Of a stretch of DNA of 64,000 bases, positions 39,395-47,032 are shown piece by piece. The position numbers and the translations under genes were made by a program. The notes under the pieces are model-generated. The model did no database searches, was not told where the DNA came from, and saw only the letters and a program-made list of their open reading frames with translations. The stretch comes from Niastella sp. (GTDB taxonomy: Bacteria > Bacteroidota > Bacteroidia > Chitinophagales > Chitinophagaceae). How positions within the stretch are numbered: the first letter of the stretch is position 1; every line of letters begins with the position of its first letter. The DNA lies in assembly GCA_016710595.1 (NCBI GenBank), contig JADJVM010000008.1, positions 620,001 through 684,000 on the forward strand, given 5' to 3'.

Positions 39395-40909
39395 TTATCC
39401 TTTTGGTGTTATTATAAGTTTCGGCTTTAATTTTTTCAGCATTTCAATTTCCGCTTTCATACGCTTTTGTATTTCCTGATTTTCCTGATTCTTTTTCTCT
39501 GTGTCAATGGTTTTAAGCCATAGCTGGTAAGCATCTTTTGGCATATCCTGAAAGCCCTGCTCTTCAATTAGCTGATAGCTTTGCAACATATTTTGATAAG
39601 CCTGATTTGCTTTTGGATAATTGTGTATTTCATTTGCTGGCGGATTGCCCACTGCCTTTAATTCATCCCTTGCTATAAAAGTGTTGTAATTGGCTTGTGT
39701 CATTATCGCCACCAAATTCTTTGGATTTAATGCAAGTATTTGTTTGGTGAGTTGTTCTGAAAATTCATCATAGCCTACCTTCTCTGTATAATTTTGCAAA
39801 AGGTCGGAAAGCAATTGTGCATACAATTGCTTGTTTGAAAGAGTGTCTAAATATGTCTTGTTTTTTAAAGCAGTTGCATTGATGTAGTTGCTTTGCATTA
39901 ACCACGTTTGGTTTACTAAGTTGCCGTTTGTAGTTTCAAAGTTGTAGCGATAACCATTTTCATTAAAGTATTGTATAAAACTGTGTTCGGGTGAAAGTGA
40001 TAAATACGCTTTTGCTCCTAACTGTTCTGCTATTGCCAAATAAAGCAACGGCATTGAATGGCATTGCCCTTTGCCTGTACCTAATAATTTTGTTACAAAC
40101 ATATTGCTCCAATTCTTGTCGCCTGAAAAGTCGTTGAAATCATAACTAATTTTTGGAGCAGTAAAAGTTTGCGTTGTTTTTGGATTGATAAATTTATTGT
40201 CTTGCGTATAGAGTTTTTGTATTCCGTAGTTTTTAGCAATGTTACTGTTAGGATTTATTCCTTGCTGCTTTAAAAGTTGCTTTACTACTTCGGCTCTTTG
40301 TTTTACTGCATTTTCAAATTGCTGGTAGGTTGGTGCTTTGTCGTACCATGCACTTTCAGTTAAATAAATTGCTTTGGTAACAGAAAAACTATCAGGGTTC
40401 ATTTTTAAAATTTCCTGCAAGCTGTTTTGAAACGGTTTCATCATTGCCAAACGCTGTGCCTTGGCTGCTTCTATTTCATCGTTTCGTAATTCCTGTTTTA
40501 GTTGTTGTACTTCTCTTTGTTTATTATTCTGTCCGGGCAACATTCCTTGTTGCTGTAAAATAATTCTGTTCTGCTGTTCAATTGAATTGTTGCCTAAGAT
40601 TGGATTGTAGTTATTGATTACAACAGGAGTAGTAGTAACCTCTTGAAACTTCTGCTGCTGGGGTGTTGGGGGATGCTGTGTCAGCTCGGTTATTGATTGT
40701 TTGCTGAATAATGTACTTCTGCTGATTGTCTGCCCATAGGTGCTTGTCAAGCCCAATGCTAACAAGTTAAAGATGCACAAAGAAATATAGCTGGGGCGGC
40801 GTGGGTGCAGACAAGCTCTTTTGCAAGGTTGGGTCTTGCGGCGTTGGCTTTGTGCGCCTTGCAAATGTGCTTGGCTGCGAAGGGATGGCTGTCTACTCGC
40901 TTTGGGCAT
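39395..40909 (-). CDS. Secreted transglutaminase-like protein, copy 3 (long form)
   Basis: Longest frame 504 residues, but the first 40 or so are translated from a structured repeat and are probably not real. A signal-like stretch (LCIFNLLALGLTSTYGQ) near residue 45 suggests a start around 40790, perhaps a non-ATG codon, or damage at the 5 prime end. A Gln/Asn-rich region (about 60-150) follows. The shared core comes next: KAIYLTESAWYD, GKGQCHSMPLLYLAIAEQLG (Cys) and AYLSLSPEHSFIQYF (His), then a Lys-rich tail. It precedes the RHS-core gene by 31 bases, as copy 1 precedes its own. Confidence 0.65.
   Translation of the reverse strand: MPKASRQPSLRSQAHLQGAQSQRRKTQPCKRACLHPRRPSYISLCIFNLLALGLTSTYGQTISRSTLFSKQSITELTQHPPTPQQQKFQEVTTTPVVINNYNPILGNNSIEQQNRIILQQQGMLPGQNNKQREVQQLKQELRNDEIEAAKAQRLAMMKPFQNSLQEILKMNPDSFSVTKAIYLTESAWYDKAPTYQQFENAVKQRAEVVKQLLKQQGINPNSNIAKNYGIQKLYTQDNKFINPKTTQTFTAPKISYDFNDFSGDKNWSNMFVTKLLGTGKGQCHSMPLLYLAIAEQLGAKAYLSLSPEHSFIQYFNENGYRYNFETTNGNLVNQTWLMQSNYINATALKNKTYLDTLSNKQLYAQLLSDLLQNYTEKVGYDEFSEQLTKQILALNPKNLVAIMTQANYNTFIARDELKAVGNPPANEIHNYPKANQAYQNMLQSYQLIEEQGFQDMPKDAYQLWLKTIDTEKKNQENQEIQKRMKAEIEMLKKLKPKLIITPKG
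40811..40875. repeat. Short structured repeat, copy 1
   Basis: A hairpin unit: TTTGCAAGG (40820-40828) pairs with CCTTGCAAA (40857-40865) around a GTTGG...GGCTTTGTG loop. Related units lie at 45831 and 51662. It falls at the 5 prime end of the long transglutaminase-like frame. Confidence 0.6.
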
Positions 40910-40941
40910 ACTTCAAATTTAACGAAAGGTTGCAATAGGGT

Positions 40942-41140
40942 GGCACATAACGCCGGCGGCTTGCTGCTGTGCTGGAATTTTATAATGTCCAGCCCCGGAA
41001 CCGCTGCTTGGCTTTATTTTGATGATGAAGATAAGAACTTTTGCTTGGCTCTATTCGTCAGCCGGATAATAGCTGATAGTGATATGAAGCCGATTGTTAT
41101 TCCGTCAGCCAGCATAGTAGCAAACCGAATGTTACCAGCC
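40942..41140 (-). repeat. attC-like palindromic site 5 (uninterrupted)
   Basis: GGCACATAACGCC and GGCTTGCTGCTGTGCTGG pair with CCAGCATAGTAGCAAACC and GTTACCAGCC. It lies between the erythromycin-esterase-like gene (stop at 41147) and the start region of the transglutaminase-like copy 3, 7 bases from the former. Confidence 0.75.
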
Positions 41141-41146
41141 GTTTTG

Positions 41147-42394
41147 TTATCTTTTGCAGGGGTACATTTCTTTAATATAAAAAATACCGTCAAATATTTT
41201 CGTCCAATCTTGTTTAAAAAATGTGTTGTGCCCTAAACCTTTCAAATAAAATGGTTCAGAGTCTCCACTATATGTTTTAAAATCTACAAAAGCATAATTA
41301 AAGTTTTTATTAATCCAATTTTCAAAACCATTAGGTTTTGGTTTTCTTATTTTAAAAGTTTCCATACCTAATCTACCAGCCTCACCTTCATAGGAAGTAA
41401 AACCAATAATATATGATTTTTGAAGCAGTGAACTGTCTCTTGTAAAATAGCTGCTCATGCTTATTATTTTATCATCCGGATTTGTTTTTGAGCTATCTGC
41501 ATATTTGGCTACATGTGCGTTTGCAGCCCAAACTATTATTTTATCGGATGGATATTTAATTTCAACTAACCATTTTAAATTATTAGCCATTTGTGAATCT
41601 CTTGCATTGCTTGATTTTTTGTAATCTTTTTTTTTACTGTATTCTAAATTTTCTTGTATAAGGTTATCAATTACCATAACCCAAAAATTATCCTTGTGCA
41701 GTTTCTTTCCAATTTCTGATTTTATTTGTTTTAGATATTTATCACATCTGCTATAATAGCCTTCGCCTGGGTTAAGCCAATAATACAATCTTAAAGAATC
41801 AATGGCCGGAAGGATTGAAGTAACATAATCCGATTGTTTAGTTATGGGCAAATTCAAGTTTCTCAATACGCTGTCTAATTTTTGAGAAAGGTATTTTCTT
41901 GAATAAGTTAATATCATTTGATTGTCAAAACCAGTTACCCTTAGTGGGTCTGAGGATTTATATGTTGATGGGATATAATTATAAAATAAATTTCTGCATG
42001 TGTTGCAACCTGTCCAGATTGGAAAAATGTTTTTCTTCAAAAACGTATCAATTGCATTTTTTTCATCGGATAAATTTTCTATTCCATAGTTAAGTCCAAA
42101 AAAGTCACTCTCAAAGGCTAAAACATTAAAGCCTTTCTTTTCGTGCAGATATTTAATAAGCCTTGTCTTTGCTAAAAAAGTAGGTGCATCGCCATGGTCC
42201 TGTTCTCCTAACATAACAATTCGTGAATCACCAATCGCATTTCCGATAACTTCTAAATCAGAAAAATTTGTTGAATCCGGGTCAATTGTTGGAATGGAAA
42301 CAGCAGTCTGTTCAACAAATTTCTTTACTTGATTTTGTCCAGCCGCAAAATTTATAAAATGGATAAGTAGTAAAGAAATTATGAGTTTGGGCAT
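41147..42394 (-). CDS. Erythromycin-esterase-family protein, exported
   Basis: A 415-residue protein with a signal peptide (MPKLIISLLLIHFINFAAGQ). The erythromycin esterase/ChaN-like core starts with VMLGEQDHGDAPTFLAKTRL and GFNVLAFESDFFG. These match the GE-x-x-HG and AFE motifs whose Glu and His residues are catalytic in EreA/EreB. IVWAANAHVAKYA near 285 supplies another conserved His. Ere enzymes open the macrolide lactone, but most Bacteroidota relatives are untested, and the export signal argues for another ester substrate. Single-gene cassette between palindromes 5 and 6. Confidence 0.8.
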   Translation of the reverse strand: MPKLIISLLLIHFINFAAGQNQVKKFVEQTAVSIPTIDPDSTNFSDLEVIGNAIGDSRIVMLGEQDHGDAPTFLAKTRLIKYLHEKKGFNVLAFESDFFGLNYGIENLSDEKNAIDTFLKKNIFPIWTGCNTCRNLFYNYIPSTYKSSDPLRVTGFDNQMILTYSRKYLSQKLDSVLRNLNLPITKQSDYVTSILPAIDSLRLYYWLNPGEGYYSRCDKYLKQIKSEIGKKLHKDNFWVMVIDNLIQENLEYSKKKDYKKSSNARDSQMANNLKWLVEIKYPSDKIIVWAANAHVAKYADSSKTNPDDKIISMSSYFTRDSSLLQKSYIIGFTSYEGEAGRLGMETFKIRKPKPNGFENWINKNFNYAFVDFKTYSGDSEPFYLKGLGHNTFFKQDWTKIFDGIFYIKEMYPCKR

Positions 42395-42430
42395 GTTAAA
42401 GAAGTTTTTGATTTAGGAAGGGTCTGTAAA

Positions 42431-42638
42431 ATGGCAGCTTACGGTAGGGCTTGCTGCTGCGTTGGCATTCAATGAACTTTTCGCCCGAACGTCAGCCCAA
42501 TAACGAACCCAAAGCCGAAGATAACTACAAAAGCTGAACAATGAATTTTCAGCCCGAGCTACAGATGAACAGCGAACAAAAGCTGATATTTATTCCGTCA
42601 GCCAGCGATAGCAGCAAACCCAATGTAAGCTGCCGTTT
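42431..42638 (-). repeat. attC-like palindromic site 6 (uninterrupted)
   Basis: ATGGCAGCTTACGG and GGGCTTGCTGCTGCGTTGGC pair with GCCAGCGATAGCAGCAAACC and ATGTAAGCTGCCGT. The inner GCGTTGG/CCAGCG differs from sites 1 and 12 on both arms, keeping the pairing. Confidence 0.75.
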
Positions 42639-42663
42639 TGGTCTGTCAACTAAAACAACATCG

Positions 42664-43269
42664 CTATTTTTTTGTAAGTGTGTCTGCAAGCTTAATTACT
42701 TCATTTTGTTTGTGAATATAGCCTTCCAAAGATTTGGTTGATGGTAAATCGTCTCTTTGGTATTTTTCAATTAATGGAAGTGTCTTAGTGATTTTTAAAA
42801 CCGTATGAAGGTCATTAAGTGTCATACCCTTTGCTTCAATGACCTTTAATAGTTGGTTGTGTCTTGCAACTAATGAGTTGTAATTTGTCAGGCTGTTTGT
42901 GATTATTGTTCTCATCTTTGTTTTTAAGAGACTGTCACTAAGTTGGTCAATGTGTCTGCCTGCAGAACTATAATAGCTTTCATTTTTATTGTCAAAATTG
43001 CCAAATGATTCTGTTGTATCACCTTTGCTTTCATTGAGAACTTTAATTTCGTTTTCAAGTTTTTTCAAATCCTTGTCCTTGTCTAAAAGTTCGTTGTACA
43101 AACTTTCTACTAAATCACCATAGCTTCTTTTTGAGATTATCTCATAAGAAGAATTTTTGTCCTGCAAAGCCTTCGGTGTGTCTTGTTTAGGTTTGTCTTG
43201 CGTACGGGAATTGTCACATGAAGCAAGTGTCAAAACAATAAATGTTGATATAAATATTTTGGTCGTCAT
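42664..43269 (-). CDS. Helical lipoprotein, function unknown
   Basis: Start placed at 43269 (MTTKIFISTFIVLTLASCDN), a lipoprotein signal with lipobox LASC; codons before it lie in palindrome 7. About 200 residues, mostly helical and charged, with coiled-coil character (LYNELLDKDKDLKKLENEIK, RHNQLLKVIEAKGMTLNDLH). No family recognised. Single-gene cassette between palindromes 6 and 7. Confidence 0.7.
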   Translation of the reverse strand: MTTKIFISTFIVLTLASCDNSRTQDKPKQDTPKALQDKNSSYEIISKRSYGDLVESLYNELLDKDKDLKKLENEIKVLNESKGDTTESFGNFDNKNESYYSSAGRHIDQLSDSLLKTKMRTIITNSLTNYNSLVARHNQLLKVIEAKGMTLNDLHTVLKITKTLPLIEKYQRDDLPSTKSLEGYIHKQNEVIKLADTLTKK

Positions 43270-43722
43270 AAAATGGCAGCTTACGGTAAAGCATTGGCGA
43301 TGGCAGGGCATTCAATGAACTTTCAGCCCGGAACCAAAGCTCAATAAAGAACTAAAAGTACAGAATATGTACAAAAGTCAACTAATGTTTTTCAGCCGGA
43401 ACCACAGCCCAATAGCGAACAAAAAGCTGATGGAATGCACGTCAGCCCTGCTATTGCCAATGCGCTTGTTGTACTAAACCCCTATCGGGGTAGCCAACAG
43501 CATTAGTTTTGTCAACTTGTCGTATATTTTTTATCTTCACATTTCTACACTGAAACCCAAGCTACACCTGCATAAGTGTAGTTTTTAAAAACGATAACTC
43601 CATATATATAAGTAAGGCAGTTTGTCAGCCATCTTTTAGCACCCCGATATTGGTTTCGTACAACATCGGTCTCATGTCTTGCCCTGCGGGCAACACGAAA
43701 CCTTAGTTATTGGCAGAAGTAA
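43270..43722 (-). repeat. attC-like palindromic site 7, split by a miniature element
   Basis: GGCAGCTTACGG and GCATTGGCGATGGCAGGGC pair with GCCCTGCTATTGCCAATGCG, then CTTGTTG at 43471. After the miniature element the outer arm resumes with GCAGAAG. It begins next to the ATG of the downstream-transcribed lipoprotein gene, a cassette-like packing. Confidence 0.75.
43472..43712 (+). mobile_element. Miniature IS91-like element B (241 bp)
   Basis: Same 241-bp sequence, ends and orientation as element A, inserted after GTTG of palindrome 7. No coding capacity. Confidence 0.88.
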
Positions 43723-43768
43723 AGGAAAGGTGCTACAATTTAATTTTGCAGCACCTCTGGAATAGTCA

Positions 43769-44401
43769 TCAGTCATCAACAAAACCCAATTTAATTGATT
43801 CGGACTTTTTAACTAAAATGTCAAGTTTAGATTTTAAGATGAATAAGGATTTTGCTTTAATTGATTTGTCTTCAGCTATTATTGTTCTTGAAAACAATAT
43901 GGGTGTACATCCTAAGCCATTATCAATAAAATCACTATATCTATTTATTTGATATTTAGGGATGGAATCTGAGGTCGATATTAATAGTGTATCATAAATT
44001 AAATAACTCTCATTCGAAAATCTACTTTCTTTAGAAGTTGACATAATAAATATGGCTTTTTGAAAGCAATAACCAGAAACATTACCTGTACTATCAATTT
44101 CTTTTACCTGACCAGTTGATTTTTCTTCCATAGAGAATTCTAAACGATTCCTTGTTGTTGAAATATATACTTTTCCTTTGTTGAAGTCGTAAAAACTACT
44201 TTGCAATGTATCAGCAGTATTGAATAGTAGTATTTGATTATTGTCTATCAGAACAGTTCTTTCTTCAAATACTGTATCACTAGAATGTATTTTATATACA
44301 TCATATTTCAATACCATATGGTTGACATTTGATTGTGCTTTTAAATTGGAAGATGACATTACAAAAAAGCACAACAATATTGTCTCATATAATTTTTTCA
44401 T
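43769..44401 (-). CDS. Secreted protein, function unknown
   Basis: Start placed at 44401 (MKKLYETILLCFFVMSSSNL then KAQ), a signal peptide. About 210 residues, predicted beta-rich (KYDVYKIHSSDTVFEERTVL, SFYDFNKGKVYISTTRNRLE), in the style of GLPGLI-like small exported Bacteroidota proteins; the family is not certain. It begins 14 bases after the upstream lipoprotein gene in the same cassette. Confidence 0.65.
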   Translation of the reverse strand: MKKLYETILLCFFVMSSSNLKAQSNVNHMVLKYDVYKIHSSDTVFEERTVLIDNNQILLFNTADTLQSSFYDFNKGKVYISTTRNRLEFSMEEKSTGQVKEIDSTGNVSGYCFQKAIFIMSTSKESRFSNESYLIYDTLLISTSDSIPKYQINRYSDFIDNGLGCTPILFSRTIIAEDKSIKAKSLFILKSKLDILVKKSESIKLGFVDD

Positions 44402-44415
44402 TTTTAAATATTTAA

Positions 44416-45156
44416 TTAGACACATGCACCTCCGGCCATACCTGCAAGTCCAGATTGGTAAGCGGCATCCTGTGCGGCTGCTGTTTCTGCCTGTGTTGGA
44501 TTGTATCCATTTTCTAAATATTCATCATACGAAATAGCGAACATGCAAATATCAATAATTGTTACACAATCCGGAAAATATGGTTTTTGGTAATTTTCAA
44601 AAAATTGGTGGTATGGGTTTAATTGGTTCTGCTTTGCATCTAACCAATATTTACTACTACTTCTTGCAATTTCTAATGCTCCTAATAGGCAAAGCTGTTT
44701 AGTAGCGGTAAAAGATTTTGAAAGGATTTCTGATTTCAATTTATTAAATTGTTTATTAATTTCATTGAAATCTTGAGATGAAATTGTTATGCTGACAATT
44801 TGTTTCAATATATCTTGTTCATACTCACTTTTATATGCAAAATGATTAGTTATATAATTCTTAAAATCATATATTCCCCTTTTATCAATGGCAAGTTTTG
44901 TATCGAAATAATTTAGTTCAACCCCTTCCATTTTTATTGAATAAATTGCATATCTATATTGTTCTTTTGTCAAAAGTGCTAAATTATTGGTTTTCCCAAC
45001 CTGATCAATTAAATAGCTGTGGATAGCTCCAGCATTATCAGATAATTTTGAGAGATTACTTTTTGTCAGGTATTCAATATCTGTTGATTTAGTTGAATTT
45101 TTAGTGCATGATGTACCTATTAAAAGTACAATTGCAAAGTAACAAAGCTTTTTCAT
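44416..45156 (-). CDS. Lipoprotein, helical, with a Gly-rich C-terminus
   Basis: Start placed at 45156 (MKKLCYFAIVLLIGTSCTKN), a lipoprotein signal. About 246 residues, mostly helical (SKLSDNAGAIHSYLIDQVGK, NEINKQFNKLKSEILSKSFT), ending in an Ala/Gly-rich tail (AAYQSGLAGMAGGACV). No family recognised. It shares a two-gene cassette with the secreted protein downstream, bounded by palindromes 8 and 7. Confidence 0.65.
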   Translation of the reverse strand: MKKLCYFAIVLLIGTSCTKNSTKSTDIEYLTKSNLSKLSDNAGAIHSYLIDQVGKTNNLALLTKEQYRYAIYSIKMEGVELNYFDTKLAIDKRGIYDFKNYITNHFAYKSEYEQDILKQIVSITISSQDFNEINKQFNKLKSEILSKSFTATKQLCLLGALEIARSSSKYWLDAKQNQLNPYHQFFENYQKPYFPDCVTIIDICMFAISYDEYLENGYNPTQAETAAAQDAAYQSGLAGMAGGACV

Positions 45157-45310
45157 AATTATGTTTTGAAATATGATACCTTCAGTAATTGGACGCTGTG
45201 GAATAAACATCAAAATTTAAGTGATGTTTCCGCCGTTAGCAGCATTCAGTTTTCGTATTCACCCACCTGTTTTAACGGACTCTTGCCTTGGTAGTGTTTC
45301 ACTTATTTCT

Positions 45311-45757
45311 GCCAACGAACAGGGCTTGCTGCAGGTGTGGAATTAGTATTCCGTCTGCCCGGAACCGCTGCTGAATGTTGATTTAAAAGTACAAGATAAC
45401 AACTAAAAGCCTAATAGAATTCCGTCAAGCCCGAACTGAAGTACAATAGCGATAAAATGCTGATGCTTACAACGTCAAGCCACACTTGCAGCAAACCCCA
45501 TGTTGTACTAAACCCCTATCGGGGTAGCCAACAGCATTAGTTTTGTCAACTTGTCGTATATTTTTTATCTTCACATTTCTACACTGAAACCCAAGCTACA
45601 CCTGCATAAGTGTAGTTTTTAAAAACGATAACTCCATATATATAAGTAAGGCAGTTTGTCAGCCATCTTTTAGCACCCCGATATTGGTTTCGTACAACAT
45701 CGGTCTCATGTCTTGCCCTGCGGGCAACACGAAACCTTAGTTATTGTACGCATACCC
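45311..45757 (-). repeat. attC-like palindromic site 8, split by a miniature element
   Basis: GCCAACGAACA and GGGCTTGCTGCAGGTGTGG pair with CCACACTTGCAGCAAACCC and CATGTTG at 45505. The arm resumes at 45747 with TACGCATACC. Confidence 0.75.
45506..45746 (+). mobile_element. Miniature IS91-like element C (241 bp)
   Basis: Same sequence, ends and orientation as element A, inserted after GTTG of palindrome 8. Confidence 0.88.
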
Positions 45758-45830
45758 TTTCTACATGGTCGTCTATAATGTGGGTCTGGTCGTGGTCGCA
45801 GGGTGGTTGAGGTGCGTTGGGCAAGGCAGG

Positions 45831-45885
45831 CTCTTGGGCAGGTTGGCTTCTGTGCGGTGGGTTTGTGTGCCTGCCCATGTGCCTG
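45831..45885. repeat. Short structured repeat, copy 2, with compensatory stem change
   Basis: Loop sequence GTTGGCTTCTGTGCGGTGG matches the other copies, but the stem is TGGGCAGG (45835-45842) with CCTGCCCA (45870-45877) instead of TTGCAAGG/CCTTGCAA. Both arms changed together, which points to a conserved fold. Confidence 0.6.
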
Positions 45886-45939
45886 ACTTGCAGCGTTGGC
45901 TTGTTAGGGTGGTCGTGTCATTCGCTTTGGTCGGCTGGG

Positions 45940-46135
45940 TACTTAAAGTATTAGAGTGTGTCCAACTATTGAGTGTCTGTAAGGTAATTTTGGCAGTCTG
46001 TAAGCAAAAAGTATTTGTCTGTACGGTAATATTGTCAACTTGTAAGCCAATAGTATGTGTCTGTATGCAAATATATGTCGGCTGGGTGCTAATATTTAAA
46101 GTCTGTGTCAAAAAAAATACAGTCGTGTAGGTAGG
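45940..46135. repeat. Degenerate TGTCTGTAAG-type repeat tract
   Basis: About seven loosely repeated units of roughly 22-25 bases: GTGTCTGTAAGGTAATTTTG, CAGTCTGTAAGCAAAAAGTA, TTGTCTGTACGGTAATATTG, CAACTTGTAAGCCAATAGTA and so on. It lies directly behind the stop of the gene at 46178. The frame it produces on the minus strand is low-complexity and probably not a gene. Confidence 0.5.
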
Positions 46136-46177
46136 TTTGATATTTAGGTCTGTGTCTAACTACCCGACTGTTGGAAA

Positions 46178-46930
46178 TTAGCGGTCTTTTACGTTGGAAA
46201 ATTCAAGTCCGCTTACTTGTTTGAACTGTGGGCTGCTTGCTCCGAAAACTGACTTTACATATTTTTTGGTGTCCAACGCTGTTTGTACTAAACCTGTCAA
46301 CGGATTGTACAAAGTGGTGTTGCGGTTAATTCTTGCATTGCTCCAATTTGTATAAGCGTTTACCAAATCGGTGTTGGAAGTTTTTAAACTGTCTAACTTG
46401 GTTTGCAAAGTTGCTGTTTGTAACTCCTTTTCGTTTGGCTTGTAGTTGGCATCTTGTGAAACGCTTTCTATCAATTTTGTAAAGTGGTCAATCAAACTAT
46501 CATAGCTCTGCTGACTGGTAGAAATTGTTTTGTCTGTTGGGGCTGGTGCATTAGGGTCGGCTGGTGTTGTGGGTGTTTTTGTACCGCCATTTGCTTTTGC
46601 ACCTTGTATTTTTCTGTTGATGGTTTTTGCATCGGCAACCGCTAAAGTGGTTGCACCTGATACGGCTAAAGCGTTAACAACCTTTGTAGCCAACGGTTTT
46701 AAATCTTTAAACGCCAACTGCCTTGCGTTGGTGGCATTGTCAAAACTTGTTTTGGTTGTTTTGGCTTGTTGCAAACTTGCTTTGGCGTTTGTTTGCAGAG
46801 TGGTTAATTCTGCAATGGTTAAAGCCGCTTTACTTGGATTGTAAGCTGCTCCATAACCATTGCAAAATGAAATTAAATCTTCAAAGTTGGCTACGTTTTT
46901 GGCGTGCCCTGTTTCTGATGTACTTGGCAT
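46178..46930 (-). CDS. Conserved helical protein of unknown function
   Basis: A 250-residue soluble protein without a signal peptide. Two helical halves (LTTLQTNAKASLQQAKTTKT, TLQTKLDSLKTSNTDLVNAY) are separated by a Pro/Thr/Ala linker (TKTPTTPADPNAPAPTDK). It opens with MPSTSETGHAKNVANFEDLI, a start I associate with a widespread uncharacterised Bacteroidota family. The 100-base gap to the copper oxidase and its different style argue that it is not part of copper handling. Confidence 0.75.
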   Translation of the reverse strand: MPSTSETGHAKNVANFEDLISFCNGYGAAYNPSKAALTIAELTTLQTNAKASLQQAKTTKTSFDNATNARQLAFKDLKPLATKVVNALAVSGATTLAVADAKTINRKIQGAKANGGTKTPTTPADPNAPAPTDKTISTSQQSYDSLIDHFTKLIESVSQDANYKPNEKELQTATLQTKLDSLKTSNTDLVNAYTNWSNARINRNTTLYNPLTGLVQTALDTKKYVKSVFGASSPQFKQVSGLEFSNVKDR

Positions 46931-47032
46931 AGCATTTCGTTTTTAAGTGGTTAAATAAAAAATATTCGTTAGTAAATTTAAAACTATTTTTTTATTTATT
47001 CTACACTGGCGGCATTGGCAAATGATGCTTGA

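Noticed and set aside
45773..46111. 112-codon minus-strand frame
   Set aside because: Low-complexity Thr/Gln-rich translation of the degenerate repeat tract and of the hairpin repeat; no start context.
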